From Sulfurovum sp. (GTDB lineage Bacteria > Campylobacterota > Campylobacteria > Campylobacterales > Sulfurovaceae): a stretch of DNA of 10,262 nucleotides. Location of the stretch: assembly GCA_023955225.1 (NCBI GenBank), contig JAGSGJ010000052.1:1-10262 (forward strand), written 5' to 3'. Below the pieces are notes generated by a model, which saw only the letters and a program-made list of their open reading frames with translations, ran no database searches and was not told the origin of the DNA. Of the stretch, positions 1 through 6,433 are shown one piece after another. Every line of letters starts with the position of its first letter. The stretch's first letter is position 1. Position numbers and translations under genes: made by a program.

Positions 1-111
1 ACTAATGACAATACTCTCATGTCCTAACTTTACCAACTCACGACTCAACTCCATGGTACCGCGTTCTACGCCACCTTCATTTAGTTCTGGCAATAACTGT
101 ACTATTTTCAT
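1..111 (-). CDS. GT4-type glycosyltransferase, N-terminal part
   Basis: Only the first 37 codons are inside the window; the gene continues beyond base 1. The start reads MKIVQLLPELNEGGVERGTM and continues as an amphipathic helix ending HESIVIS. A first beta strand, then a Gly-rich loop with the E-GG-ER signature, then a helix, is the usual opening of GT-B fold family 4 glycosyltransferases such as those building the LPS core or capsule. The ATG at 111 overlaps the TGA of the ELM1-family gene as ATGA, and GAGG lies a few bases upstream, so translation is probably coupled. Together with the lipid A acyltransferase two genes upstream this suggests LPS assembly at the inner membrane face. The sugar donor and acceptor cannot be told from this fragment. 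Confidence 0.75.
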   Translation of the reverse strand, partial: MKIVQLLPELNEGGVERGTMELSRELVKLGHESIVIS

Positions 112-998
112 ACAGTAACCTCTTTGAAGTATGTTCTAAAATCTATTTTTTTATTTTTATTTTTTATAACACCGTTAAAAATATGCAGATACTCTTCTTT
201 TTCTAAAGTACCTATAAAACGTGTGAATTTATTTTCTTCTTGGCTCTCTAACGGTAATACAACAACATTGGACTTACCGTATGCGACTGCCTCAGATATC
301 ATCGAAGTACTGTCACCAGTGATAAACACGGTCTCGCACTGCTCAAGAAAATCAGGGATAGGGTTGATAGGATTTTTAGAAAACAGTACCTCGTAATCAA
401 ATCCGTATGATGCTACCAAAAGTCCTATCTCTTCGGTTGTTCTAGGCGAGGTTGTGATAGCAATCTCATAATCACTATACTTTTTAACTATAGTGTCTAA
501 TTGGGTTTTCAGTTTTTCTTTAGATAGTGTAAAAACTTTATTATCCCCACCTATCACAATACCTATGGACTTCTTCTTTGCTTGATATAACCCTTTAGGT
601 TCTACATAAGAAAAGTTTGCAGGTATTTCTATAATGTTCTCTTGTTTAGGCGGATTGTCATGACTTTGGGCAAAGATAACATCAAAATCATAACGATACC
701 CACGGGGCAACATCATGACTACAGATTTTGCGTGCATTTTTTTCGCTAACACTTTCGTTGCATAAGAAGTTGTAGAGCCTGTTCCCACAACCATATCATA
801 TGCTTTATCTATCTGAATATCAAACAGTTTTTCTGTAGTTATACCTATTCTATCAAGTATATAGCTAAGCGACTTATACCATCTGCATTTAAACTTCACA
901 GACACAATATCATAAGATAGATCTAAATATTTTACAAAAGCCAAAGACTGATTTAGATGCCCCATACGATCATCACTGAGTATAAGTACCCTACTCAT
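108..998 (-). CDS. ELM1-family (DUF1022) protein, putative GT-B-like envelope protein
   Basis: A 296-residue protein from the ATG at 998. An in-frame GTG at 1007 would add three residues, but the ATG forms an ATGA overlap with the stop of the upstream gene and has AGGTGG just before it. It matches the family called 'mitochondrial fission ELM1' after a plant protein: N-terminal RVLILSDDRMGHLNQS, a GTGSTT turn near residues 72-77, GGDNK near 150-154, TTSPRT near 182-187, and the C-terminal GDSTSMISEA near 228-237 that resembles a nucleotide-sugar site of GT-B enzymes. No signal peptide or membrane segment is seen. Bacterial members often lie among LPS genes, as here between an acyltransferase and a glycosyltransferase. 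The activity is not established; a glycosyltransferase-like role in LPS is inference. The family call is fairly sure, the function is not. Confidence 0.8.
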   Translation of the reverse strand: MSRVLILSDDRMGHLNQSLAFVKYLDLSYDIVSVKFKCRWYKSLSYILDRIGITTEKLFDIQIDKAYDMVVGTGSTTSYATKVLAKKMHAKSVVMMLPRGYRYDFDVIFAQSHDNPPKQENIIEIPANFSYVEPKGLYQAKKKSIGIVIGGDNKVFTLSKEKLKTQLDTIVKKYSDYEIAITTSPRTTEEIGLLVASYGFDYEVLFSKNPINPIPDFLEQCETVFITGDSTSMISEAVAYGKSNVVVLPLESQEENKFTRFIGTLEKEEYLHIFNGVIKNKNKKIDFRTYFKEVTV

Positions 999-1879
999 AT
1001 TCGCCACCTGTTATGCATCCAAAACCATTGTGCTGGATATTCTCGAATGATATTTTCTATGGCTTGATTATATTTCAAAGTCATCGCTTCTAACTTCTTC
1101 TCCTTATCTTCAATCTCATCTGCAACATAATCAATAGGGTCATTGATTATCATCTCATACAATCCATCACTCTGCCTAGCAACAAAAATAGGTACAACAA
1201 CAGGATTAAATTTAAATTTCAGCATTGCTACTGAAGAGGTCGTATCCACCGATCTACCAAAAAAGTCTACATTAACACTATTAAGCTGTCCAGTCTTTTG
1301 GTCTATAAGCAATCCTACTGCATCACCTTTTTTAAGTGTTTTTGCCATAGCAAGCATTGCATTGTCTTTTGACGTTGCACGGTTACCATACTTGTTTCTA
1401 AAAGGGAGAGTGATATTTTGATCAATAAGTTTATTGTTCCCTTCCCGTCCTATAGCCAACATAGGAAGTCCATTTCTCGCTAAAAAGTGTGCCGCAAGTT
1501 CCCAGTTCGAGAAATGTGCAGTCACTACGATCACTCCATGAGGACTATTTTGTGCTATCTTTTGTAATTTCTCTTTGGCTTCATCTTCATTTTTAATTAC
1601 TTTATCAATATCAAATTTTCCAACAAACATAAACAATATTTCAGAAATAGTTTTAGAAAGTTCAGTATATACTGTCTTCGAAAGCAACATGATCTCATCA
1701 GAAGTTTTCTCAGAAAAAGCCATAGTAAGGTTTCTAATAGTAATATTACGTCTTTTTTTATCCAAGTGATAGACAAGAAGGGTAAGACATTTCATCAGAG
1801 CATAGATAAATGATTTAGGTGTTATCTTTGCTAACCACAAAAATAGTTTTACTAAACTGTATTCTATTTTTTCTCTCAT
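995..1879 (-). CDS. LpxL/HtrB-type lipid A late acyltransferase
   Basis: A 294-residue member of the lysophospholipid acyltransferase superfamily branch that adds secondary acyl chains to Kdo-lipid A at the inner membrane. The catalytic H-x4-E motif is seen as HFSNWE (His122, Glu127), followed by IDQKTG, the FFGR segment and the family-typical ending PAQWFWMHNRW. The N-terminus has a hydrophobic anchor stretch (about residues 8-38) as in LpxL and LpxM. The ATG at 1879 is preferred: AAAGAGGA lies 10 bases upstream, while the TTG at 1885 leaves only 4. It is the first gene of the minus-strand unit and its TGA overlaps the next ATG. Whether it transfers lauroyl, myristoyl or another chain cannot be told, so no exact symbol is given. 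Confidence 0.88.
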   Translation of the reverse strand: MREKIEYSLVKLFLWLAKITPKSFIYALMKCLTLLVYHLDKKRRNITIRNLTMAFSEKTSDEIMLLSKTVYTELSKTISEILFMFVGKFDIDKVIKNEDEAKEKLQKIAQNSPHGVIVVTAHFSNWELAAHFLARNGLPMLAIGREGNNKLIDQNITLPFRNKYGNRATSKDNAMLAMAKTLKKGDAVGLLIDQKTGQLNSVNVDFFGRSVDTTSSVAMLKFKFNPVVVPIFVARQSDGLYEMIINDPIDYVADEIEDKEKKLEAMTLKYNQAIENIIREYPAQWFWMHNRWRI

Positions 1880-1885
1880 CCCCAA

Positions 1886-2005
1886 CCTATCCTCTTTAAT
1901 ACGTCATTTTACCCAAATAGCCTAAAGGATGAGAATATAAAGCATCTGCTTTCAATTTAATTTGCTATAATCACGGTAATTATAGACTGCCAAAGGAACA
2001 ATATC
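1886..2005. promoter_or_regulatory. divergent intergenic region with hisH promoter
   Basis: This region separates the minus-strand envelope genes from the plus-strand his genes. For hisH there is an extended -10, TGCTATAAT, with TATAAT at 1966-1971, predicting a transcript start near 1978. A perfect inverted repeat AAAGCA-TC-TGCTTT (1939-1952) sits where the -35 would be and could be an operator. On the minus strand TAAAAT (1911-1906) and TATATT (1939-1934) are weak -10 candidates for the acyltransferase gene; I cannot choose between them. The hisH Shine-Dalgarno AAAGGA is at 1992-1997. Confidence 0.6.
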
Positions 2006-2647
2006 GTGATAGGAATCGTCGATTACAACATGGGGAACCTTGCTTCTGTCATCAATGCTTTTGCTAAAGTTGGAGCAGATGCTACTTTAGAGAGTGATCC
2101 TTCTAAACTTAGCCAATACGACAAACTCATCTTACCTGGTGTAGGTGCGTATGGCGATGCTATGGAACACCTCAAAGAAAATGGTATGGACGAAGCAGTC
2201 ATCGCTTTTGCTGCATCAGGAAAACCTCTTTTGGGTATCTGTTTGGGAATGCAACTCCTTTTTGAGAGTTCTGAAGAGTTTGCAAAAGACGAGAATGGGA
2301 CAAAAGGTTTAGGGCTCATCCCTGGCAAAGTAGTTGCTTTTGATGAAAACAAGTTTGATCATCGCCTAAAAGTCCCACACATGGGTTGGAATGAACTTTT
2401 CCAACAATCTGTAGGGACAGACCCCCGTGTCTGTCCTCTTTTTGAAGGATTACCTCAAGACTTTTACCTCTACTTTGTTCACTCTTTCCATGCAGTATGT
2501 GATGACCAGTACGCTATAGGTAAAACGCACTACGGATATGAGTTTGTATCTGCTGTACAAAACGGAAATATTTACGGCATTCAACCACACCCTGAAAAAA
2601 GCCATGAAAATGGTTTAAAGATCATAGAAAATTTTGCAAAATTATAG
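2006..2647 (+). CDS. hisH: imidazole glycerol phosphate synthase, glutaminase subunit HisH
   Basis: A 213-residue class I glutamine amidotransferase. It hydrolyses glutamine and passes ammonia to HisF, which forms IGP and AICAR in histidine synthesis. The N-terminus MIGIVDYNMGNL is typical of HisH; the nucleophile elbow GICLGMQ gives Cys79, and PHPEKS gives His195 and Glu197, completing the triad. The oxyanion-strand region LPGVGAYG is present near 44-50. Length is normal. The start is GTG, with AAAGGA 8 bases before it. hisA follows after 9 bases, but hisF is not in the window, so the his genes are scattered in this genome. No defects are seen. Confidence 0.96.
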   Translation: MIGIVDYNMGNLASVINAFAKVGADATLESDPSKLSQYDKLILPGVGAYGDAMEHLKENGMDEAVIAFAASGKPLLGICLGMQLLFESSEEFAKDENGTKGLGLIPGKVVAFDENKFDHRLKVPHMGWNELFQQSVGTDPRVCPLFEGLPQDFYLYFVHSFHAVCDDQYAIGKTHYGYEFVSAVQNGNIYGIQPHPEKSHENGLKIIENFAKL

Positions 2648-2656
2648 GAACAACCG

Positions 2657-3370
2657 ATGACAATACTACCAGCAATAGACCTTAAAGACGGTAAAGCAGT
2701 AAGACTAAGTAAAGGACTCATGGAGTCTGCAAAAATTTACTCAGATGAACCTTGGCAAGTGGCCAAACGATTTGAAGAGCTTGGATCTGAGTGGGTACAC
2801 CTTGTTGACCTTAACGGTGCCTTCGCGGGTAAACCTGAAAACTTGGAGCAGATCAGACAAATTCGTGAACACTGTAACCTCAAGCTTGAACTGGGCGGTG
2901 GTATTCGTGATGAAGAGACTATCAAGATGTATTTGGAACTTGGCATCGATAGACTGATCTTAGGATCTATTGCGGTTAAAGATGCACAATTTGTCAAAGA
3001 TATGGCTGCAAAATATCCTATCGTTGTTGGGATTGATGCGATAGACGGTATGGTCGCTGTAGAAGGCTGGGGAGAAGTGAGCGACATGAAAGCGACTGAC
3101 CTTGCTCGTGAGTTTGCAGCCTGTGGTGTGCAAGCCATCATCTGTACAGATGTTGGACGTGACGGAATGATGACGGGGGTCAATGTAGACTTTACCCTGG
3201 AGATCCAAAAAGCTTCAGGACTTGAGACTATTGCATCTGGTGGATTAAAAGATATGACAGATATTAATGCTCTCATAGAAGCCGGCATCGATGGCACTAT
3301 CGTAGGTAAGGCATTTTACGAAGGTACGCTTGACCTAGAAGAAGCGTTTAAGATTGCCAATGCAAGATAA
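2657..3370 (+). CDS. hisA: ProFAR isomerase HisA
   Basis: A 237-residue (beta/alpha)8 barrel that isomerises ProFAR to PRFAR, the substrate of HisHF. Asp8 in LPAIDLKDG and Asp127 in VVGIDAIDG are the acid/base pair; Thr164 and Asp169 in ICTDVGRDG match conserved active-site positions. LGGGIRD (79-85), IASGGL (192-197) and IVGKAFYEG near 215-223 are the phosphate-binding loops. The single-domain length fits HisA rather than the PriA or HisF relatives, and the N-terminal LPAIDL favours HisA. It follows hisH by 9 bases and overlaps prmA by 11, so the three are one transcription unit. Confidence 0.96.
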   Translation: MTILPAIDLKDGKAVRLSKGLMESAKIYSDEPWQVAKRFEELGSEWVHLVDLNGAFAGKPENLEQIRQIREHCNLKLELGGGIRDEETIKMYLELGIDRLILGSIAVKDAQFVKDMAAKYPIVVGIDAIDGMVAVEGWGEVSDMKATDLAREFAACGVQAIICTDVGRDGMMTGVNVDFTLEIQKASGLETIASGGLKDMTDINALIEAGIDGTIVGKAFYEGTLDLEEAFKIANAR

Positions 3371-4184
3371 GTATTATGAACTAACCATTACACTTAATGA
3401 TGATTTTGTAGATTTTATAGCAGACTTTGTTGCTAACATTTATGGTGAAGGACTGGAACTTGGTACAGGGCAGATCATCGTGCGAAGTGAATCTGATTTA
3501 ACTTTCGTTAAAGATGCACTTGTATCATTGTCAGGTACTTTGAGTGATACCATCAAAATGGACTATAAGATCGAAGAGAAAGAAAATGTAGACTGGATAA
3601 AAACCTATCAAGACTCTATCGAGCCTATAGAAGCAGGTAAATTCTACATCTTCCCAAGCTGGTATGAGCCTAAAGAAGATTTTATCAATATCAAGATAGA
3701 CCCTGCCCTTGCTTTTGGGTCAGGACATCATGCAACAACATTTTCATGTTTAGAAGCTATCAGCGACTATGTCGATGCAGGCAAGTCTATTATAGATGTA
3801 GGTTGTGGTTCTGGTATCTTGGGTCTTGCGTGTAAGAAACTAGGTGCAAATGTAGAACTTTGTGACACAGATCCTCTCTCTGTTGAAAGCTGTAAAGAGA
3901 ATTTTGAGCTCAACGAAGAAAGTTATGACAAACTCTGGGAAGGGTCCATAGACAAAGCGGAAGATAGTTATGATATAGTCATCGCAAATATCATAGCAGA
4001 TGTACTCAGATTTATCGCAAAAGATTTAAAATCTGCCTGTAAAGAAGAGGGTCTATTGATACTTTCAGGTATTTTAGATAAAAAAGAAGACCTAGTAGTA
4101 GAATCATTTAAAGAACTCACGCTAGTTAAAAGAACACTTAAAGACGAGTGGGTAACACTTGTATATAAGAAAGAAATACAATAA
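3360..4184 (+). CDS. prmA: ribosomal protein L11 methyltransferase PrmA
   Basis: A 274-residue SAM-dependent methyltransferase that methylates ribosomal protein L11. After an N-terminal substrate-recognition region it shows the PrmA signature DPALAFGSGHHATT (114-127), the class I SAM motif IIDVGCGSGILGLA (144-157), the acidic strand-2 end (ELCDTDP) and IANIIADVL near 208-216, which corresponds to motif IV. I chose the ATG at 3360, inside the 3' end of hisA; the TTG at 3354 is less likely. The last codons are notable: bases 4147-4178 recur upstream of ftsH with two synonymous differences (see repeats). Pairing of prmA with his genes has no known functional reason and probably reflects inherited gene order. 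Confidence 0.95.
   Translation: MQDKYYELTITLNDDFVDFIADFVANIYGEGLELGTGQIIVRSESDLTFVKDALVSLSGTLSDTIKMDYKIEEKENVDWIKTYQDSIEPIEAGKFYIFPSWYEPKEDFINIKIDPALAFGSGHHATTFSCLEAISDYVDAGKSIIDVGCGSGILGLACKKLGANVELCDTDPLSVESCKENFELNEESYDKLWEGSIDKAEDSYDIVIANIIADVLRFIAKDLKSACKEEGLLILSGILDKKEDLVVESFKELTLVKRTLKDEWVTLVYKKEIQ
4147..4178 (+). repeat. direct repeat copy 1: 3' end of prmA
   Basis: These 32 bases of prmA coding sequence (residues EWVTLVYKKEI, roughly) recur at 4323-4354, offset by 176 bases, with 30 of 32 identical. The differences are A4154/C4330 and A4172/G4348. Confidence 0.9.
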
Positions 4185-4185
4185 A

Positions 4186-4233
4186 AGCGTACTAGTACGC
4201 TGAACCCTCTATTGAAGAGGACACAGTGTCAAC
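4186..4233 (+). repeat. structured element, copy A (between prmA and ftsH)
   Basis: A 48-base element of stem-loops starting two bases after the prmA stop. Stem P1 is the palindrome AGCGTACTAGTACGCT (4186-4201). P2 is CCTCT-ATTGA-AGAGG (4206-4220). Then come a short helix around the loop CAGT and the tail CAAC (4221-4233). It aligns without gaps to 6350-6397; paired positions differ by compensating changes while CYAG, TGAAG and CAGTGnCAAC stay fixed. A long imperfect hairpin with arms CTTTTG (4237-4242) and CAAAAG (4274-4279) follows, as does a shorter one after copy B. I do not recognise the element as a known riboswitch or ribozyme. Its role could be transcript end, RNA regulator or mobile repeat. 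Confidence 0.75.
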
Positions 4234-4236
4234 AAT

Positions 4237-4279
4237 CTTTTGCAAATAAAATTGCCTTGATGGCAAATTTTTTCAAAAG
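4237..4279 (+). terminator. imperfect hairpin downstream of copy A
   Basis: The arms CTTTTG and CAAAAG close a long stem with an inner TTGCC-TTGAT-GGCAA hairpin; the 3' arm is rich in T (TTTTTT at 4268-4273). It could end the hisH-hisA-prmA transcript, but the T run lies inside the outer stem rather than after it, so the terminator call is uncertain. Confidence 0.35.
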
Positions 4280-4285
4280 ACAAAC

Positions 4286-4313
4286 TTGGACTTTGTTCAA
4301 GTTGCGTTATAAT
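4286..4313 (+). promoter_or_regulatory. candidate ftsH promoter
   Basis: TATAAT at 4308-4313 lies 16 bases after TTGGAC (4286-4291), a weak -35. A perfect hairpin-forming repeat, AACTTG (4284-4289) and CAAGTT (4298-4303), overlaps the -35 and spacer and could be a binding site. Transcription would start near 4320, giving a leader of about 36 bases. Confidence 0.55.
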
Positions 4314-4322
4314 AAACACTCA

Positions 4323-4354
4323 AGTGGGTCACACTTGTATATAAGAAGGAAATA
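4323..4354 (+). repeat. direct repeat copy 2: prmA-tail-like sequence carrying the ftsH RBS
   Basis: This near copy of the prmA 3' end lies immediately before the ftsH ATG (4356). The A-to-G difference at 4348 turns AAGAAAGAA into AAGAAGGAA, which serves as the ftsH Shine-Dalgarno sequence. Read in the prmA frame, both differences are third-position and synonymous (GTA/GTC, AAA/AAG). Confidence 0.9.
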
Positions 4355-4355
4355 A

Positions 4356-6335
4356 ATGGCTAACCAAAATAATAACCAAGATAATAATAACAATAATAAT
4401 TTTTTTAACAATAATCCATTATTGGCATTTGCACTCTTTTCTATCGTGATCATCATGATCTTTAAATCATTTGTAGGTGATGGAGAAGGTCTTGGAAATA
4501 TGATGGGTGGTAACAATACTGCCACACAAACAAAAACAGTAAAATACTCAGAGATTAAAAGTGAAATAGCAAAAGGTACGATCACTTCTGTGAAACTTAC
4601 TCCTACCACGATAGAAGCTATTGCAGATGAAAATGGTCGTAAAACACGTTTTGTTGCGCAAAATGTTCCTACCTATGACAAAGAACTCATCCCTCTTTTA
4701 GAAGAAAAGAACATTACCTATGAAGGTATTATGGGTGGTGGCTTTGTTTCTGATCTTTTAGGATCGTTGCTTCCTATCCTCATCTTCTTTGGTATTTGGA
4801 TCTTCTTGGCTAAAAAGATGTCAAAAGGTATGGGTGGAGGAATCCTGGGTGCAGGGAAAGCAGACAAACTCATTAACTCTGAAAAACCGGAGACAAAATT
4901 TTCCGATGTACAGGGAGTGGAAGAAGCCAAAGATGAAGTCAAAGAGATCGTTGATTTTCTTAAATTTCCGGAGCGTTATATGGAACTGGGAGCAAAGATC
5001 CCAAAAGGTTTACTTTTAGTAGGACCTCCAGGAACCGGTAAAACACTTCTTGCAAAAGCTGTAGCAGGCGAAGCCTCTGTACCTTTCTTCTCTGTAAGTG
5101 GTTCAGGGTTCATCGAAATGTTTGTAGGGGTTGGGGCATCTCGTGTACGTGACCTTTTTGCACAAGCTAAAAAAGAAGCTCCTTCTATCATTTTCATCGA
5201 TGAGATAGACGCTATTGGTAAATCTCGTGCATCCGGTGGTCAAATGGGCGGAAATGATGAGAGAGAACAAACACTCAATCAACTCCTTGCAGAGATGGAT
5301 GGATTTGGTACAGATACACCTGTCATCGTACTAGCTGCAACAAATAGACCCGAGATACTGGATGCAGCCCTACTTAGAGCAGGACGTTTTGACAGACAAG
5401 TACTTGTAGACAAACCTGACTATGATGGACGTTTAGCCATCTTAAAAGTACACTCAAAAGATGTGAAGCTGGCTTCCACTGTAGATTTAAGAATCGTTGC
5501 AAAACAAACGGCTGGACTTGCAGGTGCTGACTTAGCAAATATTATTAACGAAGCAGCCCTACTTGCAGGACGTTTTAACAAAAAAGAGATAGAACAGTCA
5601 GACTTACTCGAATCAATCGAACGTTCATTTGTCGGATTAGAAAAGAAAAATAGAAAAATATCTGAAGTAGAAAAAAGAATTGTAGCCTATCATGAAAGTG
5701 GTCATGCACTTATGGCAGAACTTACCAAAGGCGCAACACGTGTAACTAAAGTCTCTATCATCCCTAGAGGACTTGGTGCATTGGGCTATACGCTTCACCT
5801 CCCGGATGATGAAGACAGATTCTTAAAACAAAAGCATGAACTCATGGCAGAAGTAGACGTACTTCTTGGCGGACGTGCAGCTGAAGAAGTATTTATAGGT
5901 GAAGTCAGTACAGGTGCAGGTAATGACTTGGATCGTGCCACTGCCATCTTAAAAGATATGATCTCAGTCTATGGTATGACTGATGTTGCAGGACTTATGG
6001 TGCTTTCGCGAAGTCAAAATTCATTTTTAGGTGGCGGTGCTGTAAGTACGGACTATAGTGAAAAAATGGCTGAAGAGATGGATAACTTCATTAGGTCTAC
6101 CCTCAATGAACGTTTTACTTTTGTAAAGAAAACACTTAACGAGTATCACCAGGCCATAGAAAATATGACTGCTGTACTTTTAGATGTTGAAGTCATTGAA
6201 GGTAAAAAAGTACGTTCTATCATTGCTGAATATGAAAAAGAAAACAACATGGAAAGTCGCCTGGCACATGGCGACAAAATAGCCGCAGCAGAAGCCAGAG
6301 CTAAAGCTGAAGAAGAGGCAGAAACAAACAATTAA
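4356..6335 (+). CDS. ftsH: ATP-dependent zinc metalloprotease FtsH
   Basis: A 659-residue membrane AAA+ protease that degrades misassembled membrane proteins and short-lived cytosolic regulators. The order is: an Asn-rich cytoplasmic N-terminus (13 Asn in the first 20 residues), TM1 at about 21-38, a periplasmic domain, TM2 at about 134-152, then the AAA domain with Walker A GPPGTGKT (223-230), Walker B IIFIDE (278-283) and second-region-of-homology arginines in LLRAGRFDR (341, 344). The protease domain has HESGH (446-450), with Asp524 in NDLDRAT as the likely third zinc ligand. All key residues are present; Ala342 replaces the more usual Pro of RPGRFD. The start has AAGGAA 4 bases upstream. 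In E. coli FtsH balances LPS and phospholipid synthesis; its position before pssA and near lipid A genes is suggestive only. Confidence 0.97.
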   Translation: MANQNNNQDNNNNNNFFNNNPLLAFALFSIVIIMIFKSFVGDGEGLGNMMGGNNTATQTKTVKYSEIKSEIAKGTITSVKLTPTTIEAIADENGRKTRFVAQNVPTYDKELIPLLEEKNITYEGIMGGGFVSDLLGSLLPILIFFGIWIFLAKKMSKGMGGGILGAGKADKLINSEKPETKFSDVQGVEEAKDEVKEIVDFLKFPERYMELGAKIPKGLLLVGPPGTGKTLLAKAVAGEASVPFFSVSGSGFIEMFVGVGASRVRDLFAQAKKEAPSIIFIDEIDAIGKSRASGGQMGGNDEREQTLNQLLAEMDGFGTDTPVIVLAATNRPEILDAALLRAGRFDRQVLVDKPDYDGRLAILKVHSKDVKLASTVDLRIVAKQTAGLAGADLANIINEAALLAGRFNKKEIEQSDLLESIERSFVGLEKKNRKISEVEKRIVAYHESGHALMAELTKGATRVTKVSIIPRGLGALGYTLHLPDDEDRFLKQKHELMAEVDVLLGGRAAEEVFIGEVSTGAGNDLDRATAILKDMISVYGMTDVAGLMVLSRSQNSFLGGGAVSTDYSEKMAEEMDNFIRSTLNERFTFVKKTLNEYHQAIENMTAVLLDVEVIEGKKVRSIIAEYEKENNMESRLAHGDKIAAAEARAKAEEEAETNN

Positions 6336-6349
6336 ATACGTAAAGTATA

Positions 6350-6397
6350 ATACGACCAGTCGTATGAGCCAACTGCTGAAGTTGTTCCAGTGACAAC
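6350..6397 (+). repeat. structured element, copy B (between ftsH and pssA)
   Basis: This copy starts 14 bases after the ftsH stop and has exactly the same length and spacing as copy A. P1 is ATACGACCAGTCGTAT (6350-6365). P2 is CAACT-GCTGA-AGTTG (6370-6384), followed by TTCCAGTGACAAC (6385-6397). Relative to copy A, four P1 pairs and two P2 pairs change on both sides, and an A-T to T-A swap occurs in the small third helix. This supports a selected structure. It lies in the pssA leader, just upstream of a hairpin that includes the pssA ribosome binding site. Confidence 0.75.
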
Positions 6398-6402
6398 GTA
6401 GG

Positions 6403-6432
6403 CTTTTGGGCTTTGCTCAAAAGGTATCCTTT
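6403..6432 (+). promoter_or_regulatory. hairpins sequestering the pssA ribosome binding site
   Basis: CTTTTGGGC (6403-6411) pairs with GCTCAAAAG (6415-6423) over nine positions (one G-T) around a TTT loop. The Shine-Dalgarno AAAAGG (6419-6424) is in the 3' arm. The same bases could instead pair with CCTTT (6428-6432) around a TAT loop. Both folds hide the ribosome binding site. Confidence 0.55.
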
Positions 6433-6433
6433 A

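Noticed and set aside
2023..3297. Long open frames on the minus strand opposite hisH and hisA (up to 186 codons)
   Set aside because: They mirror strong, complete hisH and hisA frames, have no ribosome binding sites or recognisable domains, and look like antisense shadows.
4186..4233. CRISPR repeat, integron attC site or a known ribozyme (hammerhead, twister, pistol)
   Set aside because: Only two distant copies with diverged stems are present, and the conserved cores of these ribozymes and the attC core sites are not seen.
4186..4279. Reading copy A and its hairpin only as an ordinary intrinsic terminator
   Set aside because: The equal length, fixed loops and compensatory changes shared with 6350-6397 are not explained by a simple terminator, and the T run lies inside the stem.
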